Positions 23,227-34,673 of a stretch of DNA of 64,000 bases are shown in pieces (the first letter of the stretch is position 1; every line of letters starts with the position of its first letter). The notes under the pieces were generated by a model that was not told where the DNA came from, searched no databases, and was given only the letters and a program-made list of their open reading frames with translations. The translations under genes and the position numbers were made by a program. This DNA is from Dysidea avara. Its lineage: Eukaryota; Porifera; Demospongiae; Dictyoceratida; Dysideidae. The stretch covers positions 1,240,001 to 1,304,000 of the forward strand of contig NC_089282.1 in NCBI RefSeq assembly GCF_963678975.1. Reading direction: 5' to 3'.

Positions 23227-25007
23227 CAAGGGGTAGCCACTACCAATGGGGCTGTAGAACCATCTGCGACCAGGATCAAAGCTTTTGATTGAGGAAGTTA
23301 TACCTTGATCACTTGATTTTGCCTGAAATGGGTCTTGATTGCCTGATAATTTAACACATATTTTCGTAAATTCTCATTTTATTATTATTATTAATGCTTT
23401 ACAGTGACCAGCACTGAAGGTCTGACAGCAACATGTGCTGATTACCTAACCTAGTTACAAGGACTCAGACTTAAACAATGACCTCTAGTAAATAAGGTGT
23501 AACAGAAAAGGGGCCAAAGGGGGGAAAAGTAGGCCTGTACCGATACTGATCTTGTATCAGTATCAGTACTGATATCACTAATATCAGCATCGGTTGATTA
23601 ATTCAGATGTGTACGTGATTAACTAATTATGATGTAATTAAAGATGGCGGACTCATGTCAGAAGAGAAGTCCTATCTGGAAACATTACGTAGTGTGCGAA
23701 GAGGACGATTCAAAAGCAAGGTGTATTTTGTGTAACGAAAATGTATCAAGGGGTGGTAGTAAGCGAAAATCGTGTAACACTACTAATTTGTGGAAACATT
23801 TGGAACAATACCACAAGGATATCTATGGAAAAGGGCTGGAAGTTGGTTGCTATCATGCTAGCAACTGCTCTTGTGATGGCAACGAAACGCTGACTACTAG
23901 AGTTGTAAGGATTAAGTGCATCGAGCACTTCATCGATTTTTAGTTGTAGCCATTTGTCTTCTTCTCTTGACCTTTTACTTGATGCTTCTTGTTCTTCAAC
24001 TTAAAGTAGTTCTAGACGGTATGAACTGCCTAATTGGAATACTTTTCAGAAAGAGTCATACCACAAATGTATGGTGAGCTGAGAGAGAAAGTTAGCATCA
24101 TTTTAAAGCCTGCCACCTTTTTAACTCTCACCATGGACAGCTGGACATCCCGCGCTGGTGATTGTTACCTTAGCATCACTGCTCATTTCACTGATGATCA
24201 CTACATGCGACAGCTCGTTGCGCTCGATACTTTCCCATTGTGTGAAAGGTATACTGTTCATAATTTATTGAGCAACATTCTCACTATTTTGGAAAGTTAG
24301 GAAATAGAAGAGGATCACTTGTTTTGTGCAAAACAATGCAGCAAACATCACAGCTGCGGATAGAGATGAGGCTTTGCCCACATAAAGATTTTTCATCAGC
24401 TACATTTGCAGAGATGGCCAAGTCTAAACTTTTAGATAAAGCAAAAGAAATTGTTAGCCCGTCAGATGGAACCACTAGCTCTGGTGAAGAGCAAGAAACA
24501 CTATCAGTCAGCAGCAAGAAGAAAAACAATCTACTCTATGGAAAGAATTTGACAAAGACGATCTGGATTGTCCTGTTGTACTTTCACAGGGTGAAAGAGA
24601 ATTAGAACAGTACCTAGGAATTTCCCGTCTTCCACATTCTGAGGACCCAGTTAAATTCTGGAGATCTCATGGAACACATTATCCTCTTCTGGCACCTCTC
24701 TCTTGAAGAGTACTAGCTATTCCTCCAACATCAGCTGATTCTGAACGAGTATTTAGCTGTGCAGGCAATATTGTCATCATCACGGAGCTGTTTAGACTCA
24801 GAATGTTGGTATTTTTGAACAAGAACAGAGAACATATGTAGCAGTATCCAGTGTTGTTTCAACTCTCCAGGTGGTATCAAATCCAAAATACTGTGGCATA
24901 GAAAAAAGCTCAATCTCACCACTTTGTAGCACGTCTTGATCGCTTGATTCGATTTTGATCCCGGTCGCAGATGGTTCTACAAGATTATAGGTAGTGACTA
25001 CCCCTTG
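23227..25007. mobile_element. 1.78 kb TIR element enclosing a decayed hAT transposase
   Basis: The left end CAAGGGGTAGCCACTACC (23227) and the right end GGTAGTGACTACCCCTTG (to 25007) are inverse. Matching subterminal segments are GTAGAACCATCTGCGACC against GGTCGCAGATGGTTCTAC, with CTTGATC repeats inside. The left end sits exactly at the TAATCATA tail of a LINE, so that tail was the insertion site. An internal TAGGCCTGTACCGATA at 23541 looks like a hAT tip, so the hAT may be nested inside an older element. Confidence 0.65.
23644..24780 (+). pseudogene. BED-finger hAT transposase, decayed
   Basis: 23644-23943 encodes MADSCQKRSPIWKHYVV, then CILCNENVS and LWKHLEQYHKD, a BED zinc finger (Cys pair and His pair). 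24034-24300 gives part of the hAT RNase H-like core (FLTLTMDSWTSRAGDCYLS, SITAHFTDD). Later pieces at 24540-24780 include LEQYLGISRLPHSEDPVKFW and the C-terminal dimerisation motif PTSADSERVFSCAGNIV. Much of the central core is deleted, and several stops and frame changes are present. It is related to ZBED-type hAT proteins. Confidence 0.8.
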
Positions 25008-25729
25008 TCATAACAGCTGCATGTAATGGTTCAAAATAAATAAAATAAAATGGCGACGCTGGCGGGGATGAGAAACGCTTGGAGAAACGAATTAAGGTTA
25101 TGCCGTGATCATAGATTATATAGGCTATACATACTTTATCATAGATTAGCTATATAGCTACGCATATAATCTATGTTGCGACCTTCAAGTTTAATATTGA
25201 CATACCAGATATCGGTGGCTGCAGGACCGCTGCACTTCCTACTGCTGTAAGACTGCTTACAAGTAGCCAAAACATAGCACCTCGCGGAGTACTCCAGACC
25301 ATCTTTAGTCCCTTTTATCACGTCACGTAGCGGTTACTGTAGTTAGCTACGGTGTGCGGTGGCACAAGGCGCTGCGATATGAACAAAAAACAAATCAGTG
25401 ATTTGGCGCCCGGACTTCAGACCCTCCAGCGGCGCAAAATGGACTTGTGCAGCTGCCTCTACACGCGTAGCACCAATCAGATCGCAGCATTTCCTTATTT
25501 AGACAATGGTATGCAGCGTTTCGTTTGATGTGTGGAGGTCTCTTATTTGCGAAGAAACCTGGTATCAGGTGTCTTACTGGTAAGACACCTGACAGTTATT
25601 TACAACCACAGTGTGGCCTACAGTTTTGCAATTAGCCTTTTGTGGACAATTAGTATTTCGCACATCACTAAACGCCAAGCGATTGCGAGCAGATTATTAC
25701 AAAGAAATTACGCTCAGGTACGCTGTTAT
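25008..25729. other. No recognised gene
   Basis: Contains a 66-bp hairpin at about 25112-25177 (CATAGATTATAT against ATATAATCTATG). No convincing exon was found on either strand. Confidence 0.35.
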
Positions 25730-28577
25730 CGGGTTACCATTATTCCACGGAACGGCACGGAACGGAATGGCATATTCCGTGGCATTATTCTCCGGAACGG
25801 AACAGAGCAGACACACGTCCCCCCCCCTCCAGCGCATCAACTATAGTATCTCTTGGTGGCCATGGGCGTCCTGGAACGGCTAGATCTATAAGGGAAGTTC
25901 TATAGACTACATTCAACTCTAAATCTATAGCTATCAGGTCTGCAAAGCTATAGCATAAAAACTAGTAGTCGCAGTATTATGTCTGTTTTATTACAGTAGC
26001 TACTAATAAACTTAAAGGTTGTCTCTCAGTCCCCAAGTCTCAACTATGTATGTAGCTATACAGCATGTCTAATTTAACCTTGCTACATAGGTTGATGCCA
26101 CAGTGAAAAAATTCTTACAGGAAGCAAGAATACACAGTTGAACAGCAAAAATTGAATACAATTAACTATGTTGATAACACCAACACTATCAAGTAAAATA
26201 AGTGACAAAGTATTAGCATATACAGTAGATTAACACAATTAAATTAAAAGCAGTACAGCAAATAAATGGTACAATGATATACTACACTGTAACAATTACT
26301 ATACACTAATTAGTTTCAACACAGCTTTGACAACTCCAGTGTACATTCTTTGTCTAAGGTGCTTCAACAGAAACTGGAGAAATGCATACATCCCCATGGT
26401 ACCATTCTGAACACTCCAAACAGCATATCATTGGAGGTCAACGAGGCATGCCAGGCATCCAGTAAGCCTTTGCTTGTTCAGTTTATTTTATTTTCAGATT
26501 TTTCTTCTTTTGCCTCTGATTGGTAACATAGAAAAACATTGTTGTTCAATACAAGATGAAAGATGGCTACACATCTTATAGGGTAGCCAAATACTAATGT
26601 GCCAGGGTTTTCACCTAAACACAGGAGCACAAACCACAATCATTACATCCAGTCTGTTTATGAACATCTACAAAGTTCAGGGTAAATTCTGGTTTTGTTG
26701 GTGTGCAGTAAACAGGCCACTTGCATTAGCTAGTTGTCATAAGAAAACATACTATCAAAACCAACGCATCTTTTCTGGTTGAGTTACTAATTGTCACCCA
26801 GTGATTTCTGTTGCTGTCAAGTATAACTTGAGTGAAAGCACTTTCAACAATCAAATAACTCAATAGCCAACATCTTGAAATTTTGTTTGAACTACTTGTT
26901 CAATATTATATTGGTTAGCATTGATAATTGCAACATTAATCCAATCACCCGACAATACCACAGCTTTGTCCACATACATGAAGTGTAACTCATCAATCCA
27001 GGAATGGGTGTCTTCATCTTTGGACGATTCTCTGTTGTATCAGCAGTCTTTTATTTTGTAGGAGGATGCTGCTTCTTTTCACCGAGTCGTATACTTTTGA
27101 ACAAGTTTTTGGAAGCTTCATTGACAGGTTGACTTGATGGAGAGCTGTCCAAAAGGAGTGATCCACTGTGTGATGAGTCTTCCTCACTGCACACTAGATG
27201 ATCTGCATGTTGGAGCAAACATATTAACTGTTAACATAATGATATTAACTACAAAACAAGTAAGGAAATAGTAATCCTTTCCCACTAAAAAATAAAAATG
27301 TATATGGTTAATTGTTAGTAGCAGAGCCCATATTAAAATTAGCTCTAAATAGAGTAGAAACCTGGTCAGCATGTTCTATATAATTTTATTGGTGTGAACC
27401 AAGCAGTCAAAGAAAAGTATTGAGAGAGAAAGTGGCAAAATGAGTGCTACCATTAGATGTTTGTATATCACCACCACAATGTGACACTGCAGTGCATCAA
27501 AAAGCTACTATCAATGCTATTCTTGTCCAGAAAGTAAGCAATGACATTTTGTTGTTGGCCTTGCCATTTTTTTCCTATCTAGTAAACAACTACAGGCTAC
27601 CAACACTTCAGTAACTCCACCACAGGCTTAGCAAACCCATGCAGATATCAAAGAAAGAGATTTGATAAAATTCTAGCTTAATTTTCAGCCATTAAAATTA
27701 TCACCAATAGTGTTCATTTTGCTCACTCAATTGATGGTAAATCCATTCTCAAGTTAGCATTAGGTTTACAGGTAAGGAGGCTCAAGGAGCTTGTAAAGCC
27801 TGATCTTTACAAAGTTGTTGCATTTAAGAAGATTATAAATTGTAGCTAGGTTTGGAGCAGTCAGGCTGTTCCGCTGAGAGACAATATGTCAAACAAACAC
27901 ATACTCACCTCTTTTACTGACTCTTGTCCACTCACGTAAGTTTTCAAATTCTGTGTTAGGGCCATACGTATTGCAACATACAGCAGTACTAAATTTCCTT
28001 TCATAAACCAAGTCAAAAGTTCACTGAGTGGCCTTTGTTTATAAAACTCTGAATCTCTCATCAAAATCACAGAGATCTGCTATAGTACCTAAAATGTAAT
28101 TCTCAGTCCTTCTTAGCTCTGGTCTACCACATTGGTTCTGCCGTCCAGGTTGTTTTCCACTCTGGTTCTGTCATCCAGGTTGTCTTCCAGAATTGCCTTC
28201 CATTCTGGTTCTTTCTGCTATAAGCACTTTCTATAACTACAGCAAAGACTGAATTCACCACAAAAGGACTTATTTGCATTCGTCACCAACTCACCTTCTT
28301 CATCTTGTGTTCCCTCGTGTTGTCACCTCTGATGACAGTTGCAGGTCACGTGATAAAATTCCACATTGGCATAATTCGAGGCATAATTATAGCCGAAAGG
28401 CTAGTTAACGGCTACAAGAAACAGCCGGCTCGTTTTGTTTGTCACAAAAGTAACATAGTATAGTGTTTGAAAGTGATTTAGAGGATATATCTAGGCACTT
28501 TAGGCGTTCCGTTCCGGAGAATAATGCCACGGAATATGCCATTCCGTTCCGTGCCGTTCCGTGGAATAATGGTAACC
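25730..28577. mobile_element. 2.85 kb TIR element, unclassified
   Basis: A ~70-bp end (GGGTTACCATTATTCCACGG, then GGAACGG/GGAATGG steps, to CTCCGGAACGGAAC) at 25731-25803 is repeated in exact inverse at 28506-28577. The flanks carry CTGTTAT at 25723-25729 and 28578-28584. The ends are internally repetitive (GGAACGG/TTCCGTGG). Between them lies a spliced minus-strand gene (27051-28076) with no known transposase motif. The long TIR and 7-9-bp duplication recall Mutator-like elements, but no family is proven. Confidence 0.65.
27051..28076 (-). CDS. Unrecognised spliced gene inside the 2.85 kb TIR element
   Basis: Exon 27909-28076 is bounded by an acceptor (ACTATAGCAG) and a strong donor (GAG|GTGAGT). 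It encodes 56 residues including EFYKQRPLSELLTWFMKGNL and the hydrophobic VLLYVAIRMAL. Exon 27051-27202 follows the acceptor ACATGCAG and encodes HLVCSEEDSSHSGSLLLD to KNLFKSIRLGEKKQ, ending in TAA at 27051-27053. Phases differ (exit 0, entry 1), so at least one exon between them is missing from the model. An upstream segment at about 28130-28215 has 3 short repeats reading DDRTRVENNLDGRTN-like. No domain is recognised. It may be a host fragment carried by the element or part of its own protein. Confidence 0.4.
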
Positions 28578-28584
28578 CTGTTAT

Positions 28585-28872
28585 GATTATGATTATGATT
28601 AAATACGGGTAAAGGCGTGGGTAGCTCAGAGGATTTATAGACCATCGTGGTACAAGCCATTAATTCAGTTTGTGGCCTTCACCATATTAAAGCACGCTCT
28701 GTAGACCATGCAAGACAGCCATGTTGGCACTGGCTATTCCCATTTGCTGCCATTCACACGTATCTATAATGCCTCAAACATACTTTTTATCGACTTTACA
28801 AACCTTCAGTTATTCGCGCTTCATGGCTTGCGCGCGAGCTTGCGCGACCTCACATCTTTTGCTCGCTGAAAT
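28585..28872. other. Spacer between two elements
   Basis: Starts with an ATTATG microsatellite (LINE-tail-like, inverse of TAATCA). A GCGCGCGAGCTTGCGCG palindrome-like stretch lies at about 28830-28846. No gene was recognised. Confidence 0.4.
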
Positions 28873-30208
28873 CATAGATAACACACGTAATAAAGGATTG
28901 GCAACGCGCCTATTAAACCTGTAGTGACGTCACGTACAATCCTCGTTACGGTTCGTCATCCAGTTAACGCGCCCTCTCACCCGTTGCTAAACGCACTAGG
29001 CTGCTTCATTCCTTGTACCGTAGCAGGGTATTACTGAGTAAAGACGTAAAGCTTAGTTCAAACGAACGTACAACTACTAAGGTGAGTATCTGACGTAATA
29101 AAATAGTGAAACGCACTGTCAGTTTTAACCCAGCGCAAGATAAGGCCCACTGCTTCATGGCTTTTCACAGTTTTGGAGTTTTAACAAGGACACTAAAGTG
29201 CTTTTTTCCGAACAATATATGAAGAATTAATCGTAACCATTAGTAGAGTGTCATGCTTTGTTTTGTGTAGGCGTACCACTTACCCAAAGTATGGTTTGAA
29301 GCTGTTTCATTGTGCTGGGTTTTGGAGTTTTGTCGTGGTACCATGAGGAGAAGCATCAAGTTACTATTCAGCACAAGAGAGTTCAATGTTATGGTGGTGT
29401 TATGCAAATATGCATGAGCTCAAATTCAGATGTGGCATTAGCCATCAAAGTATGTGAAAATGGGATATAAAAGGTGTAGTGGAACAGAGCATGTTATCAA
29501 CATGAAGGAGCTGTTGGTGGTAAAGAGTAGTGTATCGTGACTTCAAGCTTAGACAGGGAATGATGAGCATATCTATAAATGTAGCAGCTCACAGCAAATA
29601 CCATCCACTGGATATCAAGTGACGTCCTTGTGTTTTGTCACAAAAATAGACATTTCCTTCAAGTGCTGGAAACTAAGTCTATAGCTAGTTCATTTTGTTA
29701 TAATAACTGATATAAACAATGGACACATATTATATTAGTTATCTGAACTCCTAGGCACCACCTGCAGCTCAGATACCTGATAACTGAAGTTTGTACAAAA
29801 TCTCTTTACACAATGTTAGTCAATTGCAAAGTATGAAAAATTAATAACTTCTCTAATAGAACACTCGCTACTCTAATAGAGTATTCAATTTTGACATACA
29901 GGTTTGGATAACTGAGATTCCACTGTACACCTGTGGAGCATTTGCCAGTAGGTTCCACATCCTAGTGTATAGCAGTGAAGGTAATTACGACTGTGTTACA
30001 TTCATTGAATTCAAGCACTAGTAGCAGTATTCATATCAGATAAAACAGCAGCAACATCACAACCCTCAAAGTCAGAAATGACATGGCACACAATCTCATA
30101 AAGAAATCTTAAATTCTGAACTCTGGAATCACACAAAATCAGTGAGGCTTCCAGGTCCAGGATGGCTTGGAGTTAGCTAGATAAATGACTGATGGATGTT
30201 CCATTAAC

Positions 30209-31036
30209 CATAGATAATAGAGTAAAGGGATAGGAAACGCAATAACGTGACGTCACAAAATACGTACATTTCTATTGGAATTCCGTGTAGTACGTCACGA
30301 ACATACTCGTTACGCTTGCTGCGCTTGTATCAAAGAGAAACAAATTGTTGTAACGACAGAATTTTGTAACCAACGACTGTGAAACTTTGCTACAGTGAAC
30401 TCAAGTAAGTAATCGAGGGAAATAGGATGGTATCAACCCTCAAGGAAGTTATACGCAAAATTAAAGGAGATTGAAAGTGAAAAAAACGGCCCCAAAATTA
30501 CTTTAAACCACTTTACTTTCTTCGTAAATATATTCTATCCTTTTAACTGTGATAAACCTATTCCTTACCATTTAACAGAGGGAACCAGAGGAAATATCGG
30601 AGCAAAACAGGAACTGTTGCTTGAAGAAACGACTAAGTATCTTCCATTTTTAACCAAAAGTTTTAACCATCTTGCAGTACAACGCAACGGTAAAAGACTG
30701 TGTTGGTGACACGCCTAGCTTACCACAAGATTCGAAAGTGGAACCGGCTATAAAAGAAGCGGTATGGACGAGGCATGAAGGTACGATGAGTGAAAGTGTG
30801 ACAGCGTGTAACAATCACGGTTAATGCGATACGCTTTGTTACAAAATCTACGGTCTGAATTCTCTCGCCAAAATCTCTCACATAGACCTAAATACTTACT
30901 GTAGTCTGTTGGATTACTATTTACGCTGCTTAGAACACTAATTCTCACAAAACTGTCTTGTCCTTTCAAGTCACGCGTAACGGAAATCAAACCGGAAATC
31001 GCTTGCGTTTCCTATCCCTTTACTCTATTATCTATG
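30209..31036. mobile_element. 828-bp non-autonomous P-like element
   Basis: Ends CATAGATAATAGAGTAAAGGG (30209 on) and its inverse CCCTTTACTCTATTATCTATG (to 31036), continuing into GATAGGAAACGCAA on both sides. Exact 7-bp duplication CATTAAC at 30202-30208 and 31037-31043. It shares the CATAGATAAT tip and the 7-bp duplication with the two large P-like copies. It sits inside the 28873-34054 copy. An 80-codon minus frame (30748-30990) has no recognised domain. Confidence 0.85.
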
Positions 31037-31751
31037 CATTAACTGATCTGTGCAAAGCACACCTGCATCTCCATTGAGGCTGTCGGCTACTCCATTTTCT
31101 GCAATAATAGAAGTGTGAAATTCCAAGTAAAACCTAGATAAAGATTTATATTATTGAAATTCTAGCAAACACTTGAAATCCCTAAACATTACACAATTTA
31201 GAGATGTTGGTTGAGAGGTCTGTCACTCAGTGAAATTTTGTTGATCAAAGTTCAGAAATTTGTCAAACGATTACTTTCTTTGGATACTTTCCACATACCT
31301 AAAACAACAGCCATTGCAAGATCTTTCATGTAAATATAGCCCCCTTGGCATGGTTTCCTACAAACAATTAGCCTCACCATTGAAATTTCAGTGCTTACTG
31401 CACTATTTAGTTGTTCACTTTACATGGTCATAGCACACAGTAACAGTTGTCAACAGCACATGCATTATTAAGATAGCTGAATTTGACTGACCCCTGGCGC
31501 TATACAACACACATGTGAACAACACAACAAAAACAGAATGGAGTGTTCAGTGAACTCTTGTCCTCCACCACACACACAGCCTAAGCCGGCAGCTGTACCT
31601 ATTGCCACCCAAAAAACCAACACTGGGATGCCTGTGCACCACTCAGGCACTATAGTCTTGTGCAGAATCCTCCTGGGACTATATAGATCTCACAGGGAGA
31701 GGTCGCAGAACCCAAAGTTCCACAACGACCACTAAGTTGGGACAAGGACAG
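31037..31751. other. P-like element interior, no gene
   Basis: No recognised coding. Short frames near 31468-31735 overlap on both strands without domains. Confidence 0.35.
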
Positions 31752-31915
31752 TGAGGCAGCATAGCCAAGTGGCTAGAGCACTAGCCTGGTAATTGAAAGG
31801 TTCCAGGTTTGGTTCCTGGGTTTGCAAATTTAGTGTTTCCTTGAGCAAGAAACTTTGTTCACATTGCTCCAGCTGTATACAGTTGGGGACCTGGTGAGCT
31901 GTCACAGCAACATCA
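31752..31915 (+). repeat. tRNA-derived SINE
   Basis: The head has an A box (TAGCCAAGTGG, 31762-31772) and a B box (GGTTTGGTTCC, 31806-31816) with tRNA-like spacing. The body CCTTGAGCAAGAAACTTTG...CACATTGCTCCAG follows. The same body occurs inverted at about 59006-59044. The 3' part (CAGCTGTATAC...GGACCTGG) resembles the unit of the 47-bp minisatellite at 58103. It ends where the LINE frame begins. Confidence 0.75.
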
Positions 31916-33439
31916 ATGGGTTTTATATTTTCAACCGAAGGAATTGAAAACTTACTTCAACAATTGGATACTAGCAAGGCTCCAGGTCCTGATGGGATTC
32001 CTACGCAAATACTGAAATTATGCAGAGCTGAAATTGCACCTATACTCCAGGTAATTTTTACTCAATCTTTTACCACCAACAATCTTCCAACTGACTGGCT
32101 AACAGCAAATGTTGTCCCTGTACATAAGAAAGGCAACCGAAACTCAGCTAATAATTATCGACCAATTTCTCTTACCTCTACCTGTTGCAAGGTAATGGAA
32201 CATATTGTTTTTCACTCAATTATGAATCATGTAGACCAAAATAATATCCTCAATAATTGCCAACACGGTTTTAGGCCTAAGTACTCATGTCAATCCCAAC
32301 TAGTAATGCTAACAGAGGAAATCTTAAAGGTAATGGACCAACAGAAACAAATAGATCTAATTTTATTAGATTTCTCAAAAGCTTTTGACTCAGTTCCTCA
32401 TAAACGATTATTACAGAAACTATCACACTATGGAATACAAGGAGACCTTCATCAATGGATTAAGGCTTGGCTAACACAACGCAAACAAAGAGTAGTGCTA
32501 AATAATGTAACTTCCAGGTTTGTTCCAGTAAAGTCAGGTGTCCCACAAGGCACTGTACTTGGGCCATTAATGTTCCTACTTTACATCAATGACATATCTA
32601 CAAATATCAACTCCTCGATTCGTCTCTTTGCCGATGACTGTATTATTTACAGAATTATTGATTCAGAAGAAGACAATAGTATCCTACAACAAGATCTAAA
32701 TAAAGTCTTCCACTGGGCTAAAACTTGGCAAATGAAACTAAATGTTGAAAAGTGTGTTTTTCTACGTTGTTCAAGAAGCAAAACTCCCATGCTCACCACC
32801 TACAGCATTGACAATAAAGCTCTGGAACTGAAGAGTCAGCATCCATATCTAGGGGTCATATTCCACCAATCAATGTCTTGGTCCCACCACATCGATCATC
32901 TTTGCGGCAAAGCAACTAAAAGTCTCAACTTTCTTAAACGTAATATAAGTAAATGCTCCAAAGAAGTTAAGATAACAGCCTATTTAACATCAATACGTCC
33001 TCTGCTGGAATATGCTAGTTGTGTCTGGGACCCTCACCAGCTATACTTAATTAATACTTTAGAGAAGGTACAACGTCGTGCTGCAAGATGGGTAGCATCG
33101 GATTACAATCCAATGAGTAGTGTCACTTACCTGTTGGATCAACTGCATTGGAAGAGCCTACAGAGCAGAAGATGTATTGATCGTTTGAACTTACTATATA
33201 GAGTATTACATCACGCTTTGCCATCTATCCAGCTCCCTGAGTATTTCAAGCCTACTTCATATCCAACTAGATTGCATCACCAATACAGATATATAATTCC
33301 TCCAACTAGAACACTTGCTTACCAACAGAGTTACTTTCCAGGAACTATCAAGCAATGGAATAACCTCCCTAATCACATCATCGATACAGAGTCACTAGAA
33401 CAGTTTAATAATTGTATTTTTGGACTAGATTTGTTGTAA
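31916..33439 (+). CDS. CR1/jockey-like LINE reverse transcriptase (5' truncated element)
   Basis: An intact 507-residue frame covers most of a non-LTR reverse transcriptase. It begins in the first finger motif (SKAPGPDGIP, residues ~20-29), then NYRPISLTS (~80), HGFRPKYSC (~116), LDFSKAFDSVPH (~151), GVPQGTVLGPLMFLLYIND (~210), the catalytic FADDCIIY (~238) and the thumb motif YLGVIFHQSMSW (~310). The C-terminal domain includes RPLLEYASCVWDP. The N-terminal endonuclease and ORF1 are absent, so it is a 5'-truncated insertion although the remaining frame is open. The 3' end (GGATGTAACCAGCACTGAG, then TAATCA repeats to about 33541) is a typical LINE tail. Copying works by target-primed reverse transcription in known relatives. 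Confidence 0.92.
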   Translation: MGFIFSTEGIENLLQQLDTSKAPGPDGIPTQILKLCRAEIAPILQVIFTQSFTTNNLPTDWLTANVVPVHKKGNRNSANNYRPISLTSTCCKVMEHIVFHSIMNHVDQNNILNNCQHGFRPKYSCQSQLVMLTEEILKVMDQQKQIDLILLDFSKAFDSVPHKRLLQKLSHYGIQGDLHQWIKAWLTQRKQRVVLNNVTSRFVPVKSGVPQGTVLGPLMFLLYINDISTNINSSIRLFADDCIIYRIIDSEEDNSILQQDLNKVFHWAKTWQMKLNVEKCVFLRCSRSKTPMLTTYSIDNKALELKSQHPYLGVIFHQSMSWSHHIDHLCGKATKSLNFLKRNISKCSKEVKITAYLTSIRPLLEYASCVWDPHQLYLINTLEKVQRRAARWVASDYNPMSSVTYLLDQLHWKSLQSRRCIDRLNLLYRVLHHALPSIQLPEYFKPTSYPTRLHHQYRYIIPPTRTLAYQQSYFPGTIKQWNNLPNHIIDTESLEQFNNCIFGLDLL

Positions 33440-33588
33440 TTAACCCCCTTTTTGTTTTGAGGGTCCCCCCCCCCTCCTGGATGTAACCAGCACTGAGTGC
33501 TGTCTTTCCAGTATCTAATCATAATCATAATCATAATCATAATGGGTACCTGGCGTTTACTGGGGAAGTAAATTCCCAATATACATAC

Positions 33589-33705
33589 AATATCCATTTC
33601 GAGCTCTCCATTAAAAAAAACATTGCCACTGAATACATAAGGTATTTGCTGCTGAAGTCCTAAACGAGCATACAATCGGCTTAAATCCTGGTTTACATAG
33701 TCCAT
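33589..33705 (-). CDS. Candidate first exon inside the P-like copy
   Basis: An ATG at 33703-33705 opens a 39-codon stretch (MDYVNQDLSRLYARLGLQQQ, then IPYVFSGNVFF) ending at ATT|GTATGT, a good splice donor. It lies near the right end on the minus strand, the same relative place where the intact P-like element starts its second gene, though the sequences are not obviously alike. No family is recognised. Confidence 0.35.
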
Positions 33706-34140
33706 CCTTATTATGACCTACTGTAGCTGGCTACCAGGAGCGCATAGAATCCTTGATAGAATTCGATGCTCATGTGAAACGGTAAGACTCCACGACTCAC
33801 CAAGTTGCTGCCGCGCCCAAAATCCGCTGGTTGATAGCTCACTACGATCGATACTGGTTACATGAGTAGTTCCTCTCTATTACTGGATAGCGAAATAACA
33901 GCACTGGGAACGATAAAGCGGAGCATTCATGACGGGTAGCCGTATCTATGACAATAGACGCGCATAAGTTACATAATAAGTCACGCGACCGTAACGAGGA
34001 TTGTCTAATAGTTGCTATGCGCGTTGCCAATCCTTATTACGTGTATTATCTATGCTGAAATACCCTAGGTGTTTACAATGGGAACTCTCTATACTAACTA
34101 ACTGCTTCTACGCCATTGTCTAAAACACGTAGACAGTCAC

Positions 34141-34210
34141 AATAGGCGTCTTCGAGGATTTAAAAACCATCGGTGACGTCACCTCAGGTTTTTAAATCCT
34201 CGAAGACACC
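34141..34210. repeat. Perfect-stem hairpin at the Academ-like insertion site
   Basis: AATAGGCGTCTTCGAGGATT (34142 on) and AAACC are inverse to GGTTT...AATCCTCGAAGACACCTATT (to about 34214), with an 18-bp loop containing GGTGACGTCACC. The right end overlaps the TATT duplication of the Academ-like element, so that element inserted at its edge. Confidence 0.7.
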
Positions 34211-34673
34211 TATTCAGTCGAAACGCAACCGTCACAAATTACGCTTTATTACCTCGGTTTAGTTGCGCGGTCTTTATTCGCCGGGAAAACAAAACGCTTT
34301 TCACTGTGGGCACCACCTAAATTAACAGCGCTCGCTAGCTTCGACGGCTACGTCTTACGACAAGTTACATTAATATACGGAACAACACGTCACTAAGCTT
34401 TCCCAATGCACTGATATCTAGCAGCTGCACTGCCTTAGCAACAAGCTCCAACGCGGTCAGCAAACATGGTAAGTTTATCACATTGTGGTTTTCATGTGTG
34501 GTACAATTTGTTTCAGAGTATGTGGGGCTTCGTAATCATGCTAAACGCGTAGAGAAATGTTTAGTGTAGATAACAAAATAATAAAAACTTGTGCACTATG
34601 GCTGTAGTACCCACTATACATTTATACAATAATAGCATGATAATACAATATTTAACAATAGTCATCAGATGGA

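Larger units (their letters stand above)
28873..34054. mobile_element. P-like element, large copy without transposase
   Basis: The left end CATAGATAACACACGTAATAAAGG is the same as the tip of the intact P-like element at 51656, as is the following GGATTGGCAACGCGC...ACAATCCTCGTTACGG. The right end is its inverse, to 34054. Target duplication CTGAAAT occurs at 28866-28872 and 34055-34061 (7 bp). Blocks at about 29100-29340 (TTTTAACCCAGCGC, CAGTTTTGGAGTTTT, GTGCTGGGTTTTGGAGTTTT) match 51900-52120 of the intact copy. The transposase is gone. The body contains a small P-like element (30209-31036), a SINE, a LINE and a candidate exon on the minus strand. Confidence 0.85.

Noticed and set aside
25532..25883. 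Overlapping plus frames across the GGAACGG repeat
   Set aside because: Reading comes from the transposon end repeat (RNGTERNG pattern), not a gene.
31752..31830. Functional tRNA gene
   Set aside because: A and B boxes are present but no full cloverleaf could be drawn, and the same body follows a second degenerate head at 59 kb. It is a SINE head.
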